Positions 26,095 to 34,838 of a stretch of 64,000 nucleotides of DNA are shown here, one piece after another. The stretch is from Streptomyces griseus (lineage in GTDB: Bacteria > Actinomycetota > Actinomycetes > Streptomycetales > Streptomycetaceae): contig NZ_UAVD01000006.1 in assembly GCF_900460065.1 (NCBI RefSeq), forward strand, positions 1-64,000, written 5' to 3'. Both the position numbers and the translations under genes were made by a program. Below the pieces are notes generated by a model. It worked only from the letters and a program-made list of their open reading frames with translations, had not been told where the DNA came from and did not search any database. Numbering within the stretch: the first letter of the stretch is position 1; each line of letters opens with the position of its first letter.

Positions 26095-27150
26095 CTACCG
26101 TTCGATGTCGCACGGGCCCGCGGCGGCGGACACGCAGGTCTGGATGAGGACGCCCGGCTCGGCCTCGGTGATCCCGCCGGTGCGCAGGTCGCGGACGGCG
26201 CCCGCCTTGAGCGGCGTGACGCAGCCGAAGCAGATGCCCATGCGGCACCCGGAAGGCATGAGCACACCGGCCTCCTCGCCGACGTCCAGCAACGGCGTGG
26301 CGCCGTCCGCCGCGACGGTTCTGCCGGAGGCGCTGAACGTGACCTCGCCGCCCTCGCCCGCGACAACGACGCCGGGGCGGAAGCGTTCGGTGTGCAGACG
26401 CTCCTGGACGCCGTGCTCGCTCCAGTGGTCCTCGGCGGCGTCGAGCAGGCCCGTCGGCCCGCAGGCCCAGGTCTCGCGCTCGGCCCAGTCGGGTACGAGC
26501 TCGTCGAGACGGGCGATGTCGAGCACGCCGTCCGTCGCGGTGTGCACCTCGGTGAGCCGAAGCCTCCCGGCCGCGACCAGAGCGTGCAGCTCCTCGCGGA
26601 AGATCACGTCCTGCGGCCGCGGCGCGCAGTGGACCATGACGACGTCGTCGAGCTCCCTGTCGCGCAGCATGCCCATCACGGGCGTGATGCCGCTGCCGGC
26701 CGTCAGGAAGAACACCTTGGCGGGCGCGGTCCGCGACAGCACGAAGTCCCCGGTCGGCTGGTCGAGCCGGACCAGCGTGCCCGGCTTCGCCCTGCGGACC
26801 AGATGGTTGCTGACCCGGCCGTCCGGGATCGCCTTCACGGTGATCGTGATGCGGCCGTCTTGGCGGTGAGCCGGCGAGGTGAGGGAGTAGGCACGCCACA
26901 GGCGCACCCCGTCGACGTCGACCCCGATCCGCACGTACTGACCGGCCGTGTGACCGCGCCAGCCCCGCCCCGGCCTGATCACGACGGTCGCGGCGTCACC
27001 CGTCTCGGGACGCACGGCCTCGATGCGACCACACAGGTCGGCCCCCGCACGCAGCGGGCTGACCAGGTCGAGGTAGTCCGACGGCAGCAGCGGCGTCGTG
27101 ACCATCTCCAGTAGTTTCCACGCCCTACTGCGGAGGGCTGTACTCGTCAT
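26095..27150 (-). CDS. FAD/NAD(P) reductase fused to 2Fe-2S ferredoxin
   Basis: A 351-residue electron-transfer protein. The first part is an FNR-type FAD domain (WRAYSLTSP binds FAD, TAGSGITPVMGML the nicotinamide region), and the last 90 residues are a plant-type [2Fe-2S] ferredoxin with CRMGICFGC and a later C. It reduces the desaturase directly downstream using NAD(P)H. ATG 27150 starts the operon, divergent from the PucR-type regulator with an 86-base promoter between them. Confidence 0.9.
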   Translation of the reverse strand: MTSTALRSRAWKLLEMVTTPLLPSDYLDLVSPLRAGADLCGRIEAVRPETGDAATVVIRPGRGWRGHTAGQYVRIGVDVDGVRLWRAYSLTSPAHRQDGRITITVKAIPDGRVSNHLVRRAKPGTLVRLDQPTGDFVLSRTAPAKVFFLTAGSGITPVMGMLRDRELDDVVMVHCAPRPQDVIFREELHALVAAGRLRLTEVHTATDGVLDIARLDELVPDWAERETWACGPTGLLDAAEDHWSEHGVQERLHTERFRPGVVVAGEGGEVTFSASGRTVAADGATPLLDVGEEAGVLMPSGCRMGICFGCVTPLKAGAVRDLRTGGITEAEPGVLIQTCVSAAAGPCDIER

Positions 27151-27181
27151 GGCCCCAGCTTGCTGCGCCCCATGGCGTAAA

Positions 27182-27197
27182 GTCCTGACCGCAGGAC
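27182..27197. promoter_or_regulatory. Dyad in the desaturase/PucR-type intergenic region
   Basis: GTCCTG at 27182-27187 and CAGGAC at 27192-27197 flank four bases. It lies midway between the divergent reductase and regulator starts, a plausible operator for the PucR-type protein. Confidence 0.4.
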
Positions 27198-27236
27198 GTG
27201 AAACCGATCAGCTGAATTGTTCGCAGGGAACAAAAA

Positions 27237-28400
27237 GTGAGCCATGCAATCCGGAGGGCCAGCGAACTGGCCCTCGACGAGACGACGGTCACCGCCCTTC
27301 GGAGCGCTCTGAGGACCACGGCCGACGAGATCGTCCAGGCGATCATCGACGAGGTCCCGTCCTACGCCAACGCCCTCTCGGGCCGCATGGGCGCCACCAT
27401 TCGCCGGGCCGTCCGCACCGCCCTGGGGCACTACCTGGACCTGGCGAGCGGTATCGCCACGGGCGGCGACGGCGGTGACGCCGCCTACGAGCTGGGTCGT
27501 GGCGAGGTGCGCGACGGACGTTCGATGGACGCCCTCCTCAGTGCCTACCGCGTCGGCGCCCGCGTGGCCTGGCGGTGCCTGGCGGCGGGTGCGGTACCCG
27601 CGGGCCTGCCCGCCGCCGAGGTCGCCAAGTTCGCCGAGCTGACCTTCGCCTACATCGACGAGCTCTCCGCCGCGAGCGCCGCGGGGCACGCCGACGAACT
27701 GGCCGCCCGGGGCAGGGCCCACGAGCGCCACCTGGAACACCTGGCCCGCGACCTCCTCGCGGGCGCGAGCCCGGACGTGCTGCTGGCCTCCGGCCAACGG
27801 GCCGGGTGGCAGCCTCCGGTTTCGCTGACCGCGGTCCTGCTGCCCGCCCCCCAGGCCCGGCCCGCCTACCGCACGCTCGACCCGAACACCCTGGTGCTCG
27901 ACGATCTGCCGGATGCCACGGGTGTCCTGCTCGTCCCCGATGCCGACCGATCACATCTCCTGCGGCAGCTGACCGACCGCACAGCCGTGGTCGGCCCGGC
28001 CCGGCCGTGGGCGCGTGCGTCCGCCTCGTACGCCCGCGCCGCACGTGCCCGCTCCCTTTCCCCCGATATCCGCGACACCGAGGACCACCTGCCCGAGCTG
28101 GTGCTGAGCGCCGACATGGACGCCTTCGCCGACCTGCGCGCCCGCGCCCTCGCACCCTTGCGGGCCCTGCCCGCCGCGACCGCGCGGCGGCTGGAGGAGA
28201 CGCTGCGGGCGTGGCTGCTGCACCAGGGCAGACGGGACGAAGTGGCGGCGGAACTGTTCGTCCATCCCCAGACGGTCCGGTACCGGATGTCGCAGCTGCG
28301 GGAACTGTTCCCGGACCTCCCGTCGCCACACCGGGTCCTCGAACTGACGCTGGCCGTCGGTCTTCGGGCCGCGCCGGCCGGCGCACCGCGCGAGGGATGA
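27237..28400 (+). CDS. PucR-type helix-turn-helix transcriptional regulator
   Basis: A 387-residue regulator. Its C-terminus contains the PucR/CdaR helix-turn-helix LLHQGRRDEVAAELFVHPQTVRYRMSQLRELF. The N-terminal half (residues 1-190) is an all-helical sensor with GRSMDALLSAYRVGARVAWR, typical of the RsbRD-like N-terminal domain found in this group. GTG 27237 is the apparent start, with an AGGGAA ribosome site. Because it is divergent from the desaturase-reductase operon, it likely regulates membrane fluidity genes in response to a lipid or temperature signal. Confidence 0.88.
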   Translation: MSHAIRRASELALDETTVTALRSALRTTADEIVQAIIDEVPSYANALSGRMGATIRRAVRTALGHYLDLASGIATGGDGGDAAYELGRGEVRDGRSMDALLSAYRVGARVAWRCLAAGAVPAGLPAAEVAKFAELTFAYIDELSAASAAGHADELAARGRAHERHLEHLARDLLAGASPDVLLASGQRAGWQPPVSLTAVLLPAPQARPAYRTLDPNTLVLDDLPDATGVLLVPDADRSHLLRQLTDRTAVVGPARPWARASASYARAARARSLSPDIRDTEDHLPELVLSADMDAFADLRARALAPLRALPAATARRLEETLRAWLLHQGRRDEVAAELFVHPQTVRYRMSQLRELFPDLPSPHRVLELTLAVGLRAAPAGAPREG

Positions 28401-28437
28401 TGGGACGGAACGACGGATCGTGAGGGCAGGAGCTTCC

Positions 28438-28776
28438 ATGGCACAACGGGTTCACCGGCCCCGTGAGGACGCGGAGTTCGATTTCATCCTCGGGATGAGC
28501 CGAGTTCCGGTCCTCGCGTACTTCACCGGTAGCTGGCCCAAGGCGATCGAGCCCTGCCGGGCGATGGACCTCGTCGTGGGCGGCATCGCCGACGACTGCG
28601 CGGGGCGCCTGACGGTCGTCCGCGCCGACATCACGCGTTGCCCGTCCGCGACCCGGAGATACGGGGTCACCGGAGCCCCGACGTGCGTCCTGCTCAAGGA
28701 GGGCGAGGCGGTGGCGCACGGCACGGGGCCCATGACCGTCGCCGAGGTACGGGAGCTCCTGGCCGGCCACCTCTGA
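28438..28776 (+). CDS. Degenerate thioredoxin-fold protein without CxxC
   Basis: A 112-residue thioredoxin-fold protein. The beta strand PVLAYFTGSWP aligns with the thioredoxin active-site strand, but the WCGPC motif is replaced by GSWPKAIEPC: only one Cys (residue 40) remains, shifted downstream. The cis-Pro loop TGAPTCVLLKEGE is intact. So it keeps the fold but not the normal redox pair; a binding or scaffold role is likelier than disulfide exchange. ATG 28438 has AGGAG six bases upstream. It follows the PucR-type gene closely on the same strand. Confidence 0.7.
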   Translation: MAQRVHRPREDAEFDFILGMSRVPVLAYFTGSWPKAIEPCRAMDLVVGGIADDCAGRLTVVRADITRCPSATRRYGVTGAPTCVLLKEGEAVAHGTGPMTVAEVRELLAGHL

Positions 28777-28956
28777 TCGGCCGGTGCGGCAGGTGGCCGC
28801 GAAACCCGTCACATCGCGCCACCTGTCGCCGCATCCGGTCACGGCCCTGCACGCCACGTCACATCACGCCGTGACCACGGGGGCCGCGTCGGCCGAGAAC
28901 CCCGTGCCGACGTCGCCCCGGGGCGCTTCAGGCGTCCCGGGGCACTGTGCGACAGA

Positions 28957-28982
28957 GGCGGGGGCAAGGTCCTGCCCCCGCC
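28957..28982. terminator. Hairpin between convergent thioredoxin-like and SDR genes
   Basis: GGCGGGGGCA at 28957-28966 pairs perfectly with 28973-28982 around a 6-base loop. A second weaker GC hairpin lies about 30 bases upstream. Both sit in the roughly 295-base gap where the two genes converge, so this is a probable shared terminator. Nothing else is seen in the gap. Confidence 0.6.
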
Positions 28983-29071
28983 GGTCCGGCTCACGGCGGG
29001 GGGCACCCGGCGGGGGCGACCGCCTCGGCCGCACCGCTCCCCGGGGAGGAGGCGCCCCGGCCCGCGAACCG

Positions 29072-29830
29072 TCAGGCCGACGACCCGCTGTCGATGACCA
29101 GGTCGGTGCCGACGACCGCACCGGCGGCGGGCGAGGCGAGGTAGAGCACCGCCGCCGCCACCTCATCGGCCTCCGCGACGCGTCCGAGCGGGTTCTCCGA
29201 CTTCATCCGCTCGGCACGGTCGGCCTCGGTCTCTCCGGGACGCAGCGACATGGGAGCGGCGGAGGCGCCGGGGCTGACAGCGTTGATGCGGACGCCCTGG
29301 TGGATGTGGTCGAGCGCGGCGGCACGCGTCAGCGCGGACACCGCCGCCTTGGAGGTGATGTACGCGGCGGCGTTCGGAATCCTCAGGTGTGCGCCCAGGT
29401 TGGAGGAGATGTTGACGATGGTGCCGCCGCCGTTCTCCTTCATGTGGGCGATCTCGTGCTTCATGGCCAGCCAGACGCCGGTGACATTGGTCCGCAGTAC
29501 CGCGTCCCAGTCCTCCTCGCTCACCTCGCCGGCGGGCACGGTGCCCCGGAATATCCCGGCGTTGTTGACCGCCACGTCCAGGCCGCCGAAGCGGGCGACG
29601 CTCTCCCGGACGAGGTCCCGGAGCTGTCCGGAGTCGGTGACATCGGCGGTGACGGCGGCGGCTGTCCCACCGGCCGCCCCGATGAGGCCGACCGTCTCGT
29701 CCAGGGACGCCGCGGTACGTCCCGCGGCGACCACGGACGCGCCCTCGGCGGCGAAGGCGAGCGCGATGGCGCGGCCGAGGCCGGATCCCGCGCCGGTGAC
29801 GAGGACGGTCCTGCCGGTGAAGCGGTTCAT
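29072..29830 (-). CDS. SDR family NAD(P)-dependent oxidoreductase
   Basis: A 252-residue classical short-chain dehydrogenase/reductase. TGAGSGLGRA is the cofactor loop, NNAG stabilises the fold, and the catalytic Ser and YITSK (Tyr, Lys) are present. The start of the cofactor strand and AAGRT suggest NADP(H) rather than NAD(H), but weakly. It follows an MFS transporter on the same strand by 25 bases and shares its TetR-controlled promoter, so the two may act on the same exported or imported compound. Confidence 0.9.
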   Translation of the reverse strand: MNRFTGRTVLVTGAGSGLGRAIALAFAAEGASVVAAGRTAASLDETVGLIGAAGGTAAAVTADVTDSGQLRDLVRESVARFGGLDVAVNNAGIFRGTVPAGEVSEEDWDAVLRTNVTGVWLAMKHEIAHMKENGGGTIVNISSNLGAHLRIPNAAAYITSKAAVSALTRAAALDHIHQGVRINAVSPGASAAPMSLRPGETEADRAERMKSENPLGRVAEADEVAAAVLYLASPAAGAVVGTDLVIDSGSSA

Positions 29831-29855
29831 TTCGGTGACTCCCTTGAGTGACGGG

Positions 29856-31202
29856 CTACGTGGTGCGGTGGTTCAGGAGGGCCGCGACGGCCAGGGCGGC
29901 CCCTGTCGCGGCCAGGGACCAGGGGTCGCTGTCGAGTGTGAGCAGGACGGCGAAGAGGACGGTCGGGCCGAACTCCATCGCGGTGTTCAGCACGCCTCCC
30001 GCGAGCCCGGTCTCCTGCCGCGGTACGCCGTCGGTGGCGAGCACGGCGGCTCCGGCGAAGGACGCCGCGGTGCCCGCCGGCAGCAGCACGAGGCCCGGCA
30101 GCAGCCCGTACGCGTACGAGGTGTGCGCGGACAACCCCGTGACCGCGAGGAGGACGAGCCCGGCCGCGCCCGTACCCAGCCCGGCGGTCATGACCGTTCG
30201 GGCGCCGTACCGGCCGATGAGCGGACCCGCCGCCCGGCCCGAGGCGAGCAGCGCCACGGCGAACGGTACGAAGGCGGCCGAGGTCTGCAACGGTGACCAG
30301 TCGCGCTCCTGTTGGAGGTGGAGCGAGAGGACCACGAAGGTCATCGCGGTCCCGCAGGCGCTCAGCGCGACGGCGGCGAGGGCCAGGGACCGCCGCCGGC
30401 CGGACAGGAAACCGGGGGGCAGCAGGGGATCGCGGGAATGGCGCTCGGCGTACCGGAACGCGGCCAGCAGCCCGGCCCCGCCGAGCAACGGCACCAGCAC
30501 GCCGGCCGAGGACGCGGGGCGGGCGTCGGTGGCGACGAGACCGTAACTGACGAGGACGATCCCGGCGGTGGCGAGCAGCGCACCGGGCAGGTCGAGACCC
30601 CTGCCCCGGTCGGGTGCGGTGTCCGGCAGCAGCCGGGGCGTGAGGACGAGCGCCACGATCGCCACCACGACGGGCACGCCGAACGCCCAGCGCCAGGAGA
30701 GCAGTTCCGAGATGACGCCGGAGAGCAGATTGCCCGCGGTCGCGCCGAGCACGGAGAGCCCGCCCCAGGTGGCCATCGCCCTGCCGTACGCGGCGGGGGA
30801 GGGGTGAACGGCGCGCAGCACGGCCATGGCGGCCGGTGCGACCAGGGCCGCGCCCGCGCCCTGGGCGAAGCGCGCCGCGAGCAGGGCTTCGATTCCGGGG
30901 GCGAGCGGGACGGCGACCGAGGCGAGGGCGAAGAGGGCAAGGCCCGCGACGAGGATGCGCCGCCCGCCGTAGCGGTCGGCGAGACGACCGCCGAACAGCA
31001 ACAGCCCGGCGAAGGTCAGGCCGTAGGCGGTGCTGAGCAGGATCACGTCCGAGCGGTGGAGGCCGAGTTCCCGGGCGAGGCGGGGCAGCGGTACGGCGAT
31101 CGCGGTGAGCGTGTAGATCAGCGTGGCCTGGACGCAGCCGAGGAGGGCGAAGGCGCGCCCGTGCCGCGTGGCGGTGACGCGGGCGGTGCCCGTGACCGTC
31201 AT
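29856..31202 (-). CDS. MFS transporter
   Basis: A 448-residue integral membrane protein with about twelve to fourteen helices. GGRLADRYGGRRILVAG is the conserved loop 2-3 motif of the major facilitator superfamily. It most resembles drug:proton antiporters (DHA group). The ATG at 31202 is followed upstream by a TetR-type palindrome (31217-31232), matching a second copy before the divergent TetR gene. This arrangement is typical of an inducible efflux pump. Confidence 0.9.
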   Translation of the reverse strand: MTVTGTARVTATRHGRAFALLGCVQATLIYTLTAIAVPLPRLARELGLHRSDVILLSTAYGLTFAGLLLFGGRLADRYGGRRILVAGLALFALASVAVPLAPGIEALLAARFAQGAGAALVAPAAMAVLRAVHPSPAAYGRAMATWGGLSVLGATAGNLLSGVISELLSWRWAFGVPVVVAIVALVLTPRLLPDTAPDRGRGLDLPGALLATAGIVLVSYGLVATDARPASSAGVLVPLLGGAGLLAAFRYAERHSRDPLLPPGFLSGRRRSLALAAVALSACGTAMTFVVLSLHLQQERDWSPLQTSAAFVPFAVALLASGRAAGPLIGRYGARTVMTAGLGTGAAGLVLLAVTGLSAHTSYAYGLLPGLVLLPAGTAASFAGAAVLATDGVPRQETGLAGGVLNTAMEFGPTVLFAVLLTLDSDPWSLAATGAALAVAALLNHRTT

Positions 31203-31216
31203 GATCCCCCCGATAT

Positions 31217-31232
31217 TTGACTGATCGGTCCA
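31217..31232. promoter_or_regulatory. TetR operator before the MFS gene
   Basis: TTGACTGATCGGTCCA at 31217-31232 is a near-perfect dyad centred 22 bases upstream of the MFS start. It is the same site, with two base differences in the reverse orientation, as that before the TetR gene at 31885-31900. Confidence 0.75.
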
Positions 31233-31278
31233 TTATTCGGGCGCGCGAAAGCGACCCGTCGGCTCTGTCGGGTGTGAC

Positions 31279-31863
31279 TCAGTCCAGCAGGGTCAGTGCC
31301 TGTTCGGCGGCGTCCCGCACCCGGGCGGGATCGTTCGACGCCTTGCCCACGATGCGCACGCCCTGCAGCAGGACGAGCAGCATGCGCGCCAGCGCTCGCG
31401 GATCGCGCCCCTCGGGAAGCTCTCCCTGGGCCTGGGCCCGCACGAGCGCGGAGTGCAGCAGGGTCTCGATGTGCTCCCAGCTGAACTCGACCCGGCGGCC
31501 CGCCGCGGCATCGTGCGGGGCCAGCTCGGCGGCGGTGTTGGTGACGAAGCAGCCGTTCAGCCGCCCTTCCGGGGACGCGGCTTCCGCGGCGAAGCGGCGC
31601 ACCAGCGTCCGCACCGCGGGCAGGGCGGGACCGGGCTGGGACAGCTCGGACACGAGGAGCGGGTCGTGCGTCTCGGTGTACCGGTCGAGGGCCTTGAGGT
31701 ACAGCTCGTGCTTGCTGCCGAACGTCGCGTAGATACTGGCGCGGCCGATGCCGATGTGTTCGACGAGATCGGTCATCGACGTCGCTTCGTAGCCCCGCCG
31801 CCAGAACAGCTCGAGAGCAGACTGCAGCGCGGCGTCCGGATCGAATTCCTTGGTCCTGGCCAC
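31279..31863 (-). CDS. TetR-family regulator of the MFS/SDR operon
   Basis: A 194-residue regulator with the TetR helix-turn-helix ALELFWRRGYEATSMTDLVEHIGIGRASIYATFGSK and a TetR_C-like ligand domain (GCFVTNTAAELAP). It is on the same strand and just upstream of the MFS gene, and identical palindromes precede each. Therefore it very likely represses itself and the MFS-SDR operon. The ATG at 31863 has no strong ribosome site. Confidence 0.9.
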   Translation of the reverse strand: MARTKEFDPDAALQSALELFWRRGYEATSMTDLVEHIGIGRASIYATFGSKHELYLKALDRYTETHDPLLVSELSQPGPALPAVRTLVRRFAAEAASPEGRLNGCFVTNTAAELAPHDAAAGRRVEFSWEHIETLLHSALVRAQAQGELPEGRDPRALARMLLVLLQGVRIVGKASNDPARVRDAAEQALTLLD

Positions 31864-31884
31864 AGTGAAGACCCTAGCCCTATC

Positions 31885-31900
31885 TGGACCGTTCGGTCAA
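31885..31900. promoter_or_regulatory. TetR operator before its own gene
   Basis: TGGACCGTTCGGTCAA at 31885-31900 is the reverse complement of TTGACCGAACGGTCCA, matching the site upstream of the MFS gene at 14 of 16 positions. It is 21 bases upstream of the TetR start codon. Confidence 0.75.
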
Positions 31901-31994
31901 TTATCGAGGTTGTCGCATCGGCCGTTCCTGTGTGCGGATCACGACGCGAAGCGCGGTGCCACCGCGCTCCATCCGAGCCGTGGCGACCGGGGAG

Positions 31995-32669
31995 TCAGCC
32001 GCGGCCACCGGGGGAAGCGGGCCCGCGAAGCCACTGCCCCAGCGTTCGCCGCGCCGGCCGCACGACGACGCGACCGTGCTTCTTCTCGCCGACCAGCTCG
32101 ATACGCAGCGAGATCGGCTCACCGTGGTCCGGAGCGGTACGGATCCTGACCCTGCTGTAGTCCAGCCTCAGGGCATCGGCGTCCACCACCATGCCCGGTC
32201 CGGTGATCAGCGTCAGGGTCTTGCCGCGCATGTCCACGTCGATCCGCAAGGTGTCCTGCGTGATCACCGCCCGGGTGAAGTCGAGCGTCACCGCGCACCA
32301 CTTCACGTCGAGCACCAACCGCCGCGGCACCACCCAGCGTCCCGAACGCGTGACGGGGCTGTGCTTCTGCTCGATGCGGAGCACGTCCTTGACCTCCGCG
32401 ACCGCGGCACCGAGCGAATCCGCCGTCGACGGCAGATCGTCGGTGAGTGCCGTCAGCTCGCCGAGGGTTCGCGCCGACAGGGCGCCGTCCAGGCGCTCGT
32501 CCAACTCGTCCGCGGTCAACCGACCGTCGCCCGCCGCGACACGCAGCACTTCCACGACACGGTCCCGGTCCGCGTGAGAGGCCCGCAGTTCGGGCGGGGA
32601 ACCCGGACCGGCATGGTTCCCGGAGGGCAGACTCTCTCCCGGCATGCTTGCGTCCCCGTCCCTCGTCAT
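31995..32669 (-). CDS. DUF1707 domain protein
   Basis: A 224-residue protein with an N-terminal DUF1707 domain (about residues 28-80: RASHADRDRVVEVLRVAAGDGRLTADELDERLDGAL). The rest is a soluble beta-rich domain (KWCAVTLDFTRAVI, RIDVDMRGKTLTLI) that resembles the repetitive strands of the DUF2154/bactofilin-like fold, without membrane helices. DUF1707 is widespread in actinobacterial membrane-stress proteins. A start at ATG 32645 is about as likely as 32669. Confidence 0.8.
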   Translation of the reverse strand: MTRDGDASMPGESLPSGNHAGPGSPPELRASHADRDRVVEVLRVAAGDGRLTADELDERLDGALSARTLGELTALTDDLPSTADSLGAAVAEVKDVLRIEQKHSPVTRSGRWVVPRRLVLDVKWCAVTLDFTRAVITQDTLRIDVDMRGKTLTLITGPGMVVDADALRLDYSRVRIRTAPDHGEPISLRIELVGEKKHGRVVVRPARRTLGQWLRGPASPGGRG

Positions 32670-32766
32670 GGCCGTCGGTCCCGACCGACGGGGCCAACGC
32701 TATAGCGCGACGTGGACGCCCACCAAGCCCGGGAGCGGGCGACTCCGCCTCGACCGGGCCCGGTCG

Positions 32767-34083
32767 TCAGCGAGGTGTGGCGTACATGGTCAGGCCCTTG
32801 GGCGTCGGCGTGAGTTCCAGGCTCATCCCGATCTTGCGGTTCGGCCGCGCCGGGCGGAGCGTACGCGAGCCGGCCAGGGTCGCCAGGGCGACCGGCAGCA
32901 TGGCGTCGGCCGCGGCTGCGCCGGGGCAGTACCGGGGGCCCAGGCCGTAGGCGAGCAGCGCGGTGGGGGCCGGTGGCGGCTCGGCGTGGGGGAGCCAGCG
33001 CTTCGGGTCGAACGCGTCCGGGTCGCGGTAGCGGTCCCTGTCGCGGCGCAGTGCCCCCAGGGGCAGGGTGACCACGGCTCCGGCCGGGATCCGGACACCG
33101 CCCTGGACGGTCTGGTGGCGGGTGCGGCGGACCAGGAACGGGATGCCGTGGAGCCGGGTGACCTCCTGCACGAAGGCCGTCGCGAGCGGGAGTTGGTCTG
33201 CATGGAGGCGGCTCGGGTCGGGCGCGGCGTCGGCCTCGTCCCGGAGCGCCTGCTGGTAGTGCGGATGGCGGCCCAGTTCGTAGCAGGCCCAGGCGAGGGT
33301 GGAGGCGCTGGTCTCCATGCCGGCGATCAGCAGCGCGCGAACATCGCGCTGCACCACGCGGGGGTTTTCGGGCGTGGCGGCTTCGAGCACGGACACCAGG
33401 TCCCGGCCGTCGGGGTGGGGCTGGTGGCGGGCCAGCAACTGGCGGACGGCCTCGTCCAGTTCGGCGAGCGCGCGGCGGCAGGCGCGGCGCCGGGGCACGG
33501 GCACCCAGGGCCAGGGCGCGAGGGCGTACCGCCAGAACATGCCGCTGGACAGGGTGGAGCGGGCGGACGCGATCCTGGACAGGGTGTCGGGAGCGAGTTC
33601 GCTGTTGAGGACGCAGCTGACAAGGAGGCCGCAGGCGAGCCGGCTCATCTCCATCCGCATGTCGAGGGGCCGGTCCGCGGGCAGGCCGGCGAGCAGCCGC
33701 CGGGTCCGGGCCTGGGCGGCGGGCCCGAGCGTGGTGAGCCGGGACGCGCTGAACGCGGGCCTCATGACGGCGCGCCGCTTTCGGTGGGCGGCGCCTTCGA
33801 GGCCGACCACCCCGTCCTCGGTGAAGTCGCGCAGGCTCGGGTCCGGGCCCCAGAACCGGAAGGTGTCCTCGTCGGTGCCGATCTTACGCAGGAGTGCCGG
33901 GTCGTTGACCTGGAAGGCGGTCGCCGGGCCTGTTCGGGTCGGGACGACCGGGCCCGCCTGTTCGCGGCGGGCCGCGAGGTTGGCCGGGTCCAGCCAGAAC
34001 CGCAGCGCGCGCGAGTGGGTGAGCATTCCCTCGCCGGGCGGCACGGACGGTTGTCCGGGGCAGGCTGTCCTGTCCACACTCAT
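32767..34083 (-). CDS. Cytochrome P450
   Basis: A 438-residue P450 with an I-helix AGMETSASTLAW, K-helix ExxR in QEVTRLHG, and heme loop YGLGPRYCPGA carrying the axial Cys. Thr in the I-helix motif is replaced by Ser within METSA, which is still compatible with oxygen activation. The start MSVDRTACPGQPSVPPG at ATG 34083 is typical; the frame continues upstream without a ribosome site. The layout recalls secondary-metabolism P450s related to CYP110/CYP105-like groups, but no cluster surrounds it. Confidence 0.88.
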   Translation of the reverse strand: MSVDRTACPGQPSVPPGEGMLTHSRALRFWLDPANLAARREQAGPVVPTRTGPATAFQVNDPALLRKIGTDEDTFRFWGPDPSLRDFTEDGVVGLEGAAHRKRRAVMRPAFSASRLTTLGPAAQARTRRLLAGLPADRPLDMRMEMSRLACGLLVSCVLNSELAPDTLSRIASARSTLSSGMFWRYALAPWPWVPVPRRRACRRALAELDEAVRQLLARHQPHPDGRDLVSVLEAATPENPRVVQRDVRALLIAGMETSASTLAWACYELGRHPHYQQALRDEADAAPDPSRLHADQLPLATAFVQEVTRLHGIPFLVRRTRHQTVQGGVRIPAGAVVTLPLGALRRDRDRYRDPDAFDPKRWLPHAEPPPAPTALLAYGLGPRYCPGAAAADAMLPVALATLAGSRTLRPARPNRKIGMSLELTPTPKGLTMYATPR

Positions 34084-34334
34084 CAGCTTCGCTGTCCTGT
34101 TCACGTTCGTCGGCCTTCGCGGCTCCGACCGCCGGTGACGGCCGCCAGTACGTGTGGGCAACGATCAACCGCCGGGGTGGTCACGGGTGGGCGGGCTCCC
34201 CCGCGCGTCGCCGGAACCGGGGCAGCGTCACCCATCACGGGACGGAGCCCTGTGACGGCGATCCCGCCGAGCACCCGGCTGCTCCGGGCCCCGGGGCGGG
34301 GGACGCGCGATGGTCCACGCGCTCGGGAGGTCCG

Positions 34335-34589
34335 CTACGCGTCCGTGGGGACCCGGATGCCGTGCCGACAGGGCTTGAAGTCCACGAGGACCACCGAGCA
34401 CCCGTCGGCGGTCGGGTCCTCGACGCACGACACGACGCTTTCCGGGGGTTCGTCGCAGATCGGACACGACGCGAGCGCGGGGTAGTCGGGTTGCCGAAGG
34501 GCTCCGAGGAGCGCCTCCTCCTCCCTGCACGGCAAGGCCGCCGCGAGGTCGGTCGGCCACGCGCCTGTGACGCGGATGCGGTCCACCAC
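34335..34589 (-). CDS. Small Cys-rich hypothetical protein
   Basis: An 84-residue protein with two cysteine pairs, CPICDE and a later C-x..-C-x..-CRHG, suggesting a small zinc-binding fold. Start is GTG 34589 (or 34586), preceded by GGAGG. It is followed on the same strand by nothing close and is preceded by the other small gene at 34632. No recognisable family. Confidence 0.6.
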   Translation of the reverse strand: MVDRIRVTGAWPTDLAAALPCREEEALLGALRQPDYPALASCPICDEPPESVVSCVEDPTADGCSVVLVDFKPCRHGIRVPTDA

Positions 34590-34631
34590 TGCTCCTCCGG
34601 TTGCTGCCGTGCCAACGGCATGCGGGCGGGG

Positions 34632-34838
34632 TCACGGGATATCGGCCGGCTGGTCGTCCTGCCACACCCAACGGCCGTTGGTGTCGGGCGCGTAGATGCT
34701 TCTTCCGCCCGGAAAGGTGCAGCCGTCGTTGGGAAGCGCGACCCAGGGGTCCTCCTCCGTGAGGGTCACGGAGGTGGATTGCCCGTCCAGTGGTCCGCCG
34801 TGGAGTTCGACTGTGATCGAGATGGTGTTGTCGCTCAT
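34632..34838 (-). CDS. Small hypothetical protein
   Basis: A 68-residue acidic protein (MSDNTISITVELHGGPLDGQS start) with beta-strand character and a C-terminal YAPDTNGRWVWQDD segment. HGGPLDGQ recurs in short actinobacterial and phage-associated hypothetical proteins, so a prophage-like origin is possible. It runs in the same direction as the small Cys-rich gene 43 bases downstream and may share its promoter. No ribosome site is strong. Confidence 0.6.
   Translation of the reverse strand: MSDNTISITVELHGGPLDGQSTSVTLTEEDPWVALPNDGCTFPGGRSIYAPDTNGRWVWQDDQPADIP

Noticed and set aside
24825..26147. 440-residue plus-strand ORF opposite the desaturase
   Set aside because: Antisense shadow of a gene with clear histidine boxes.
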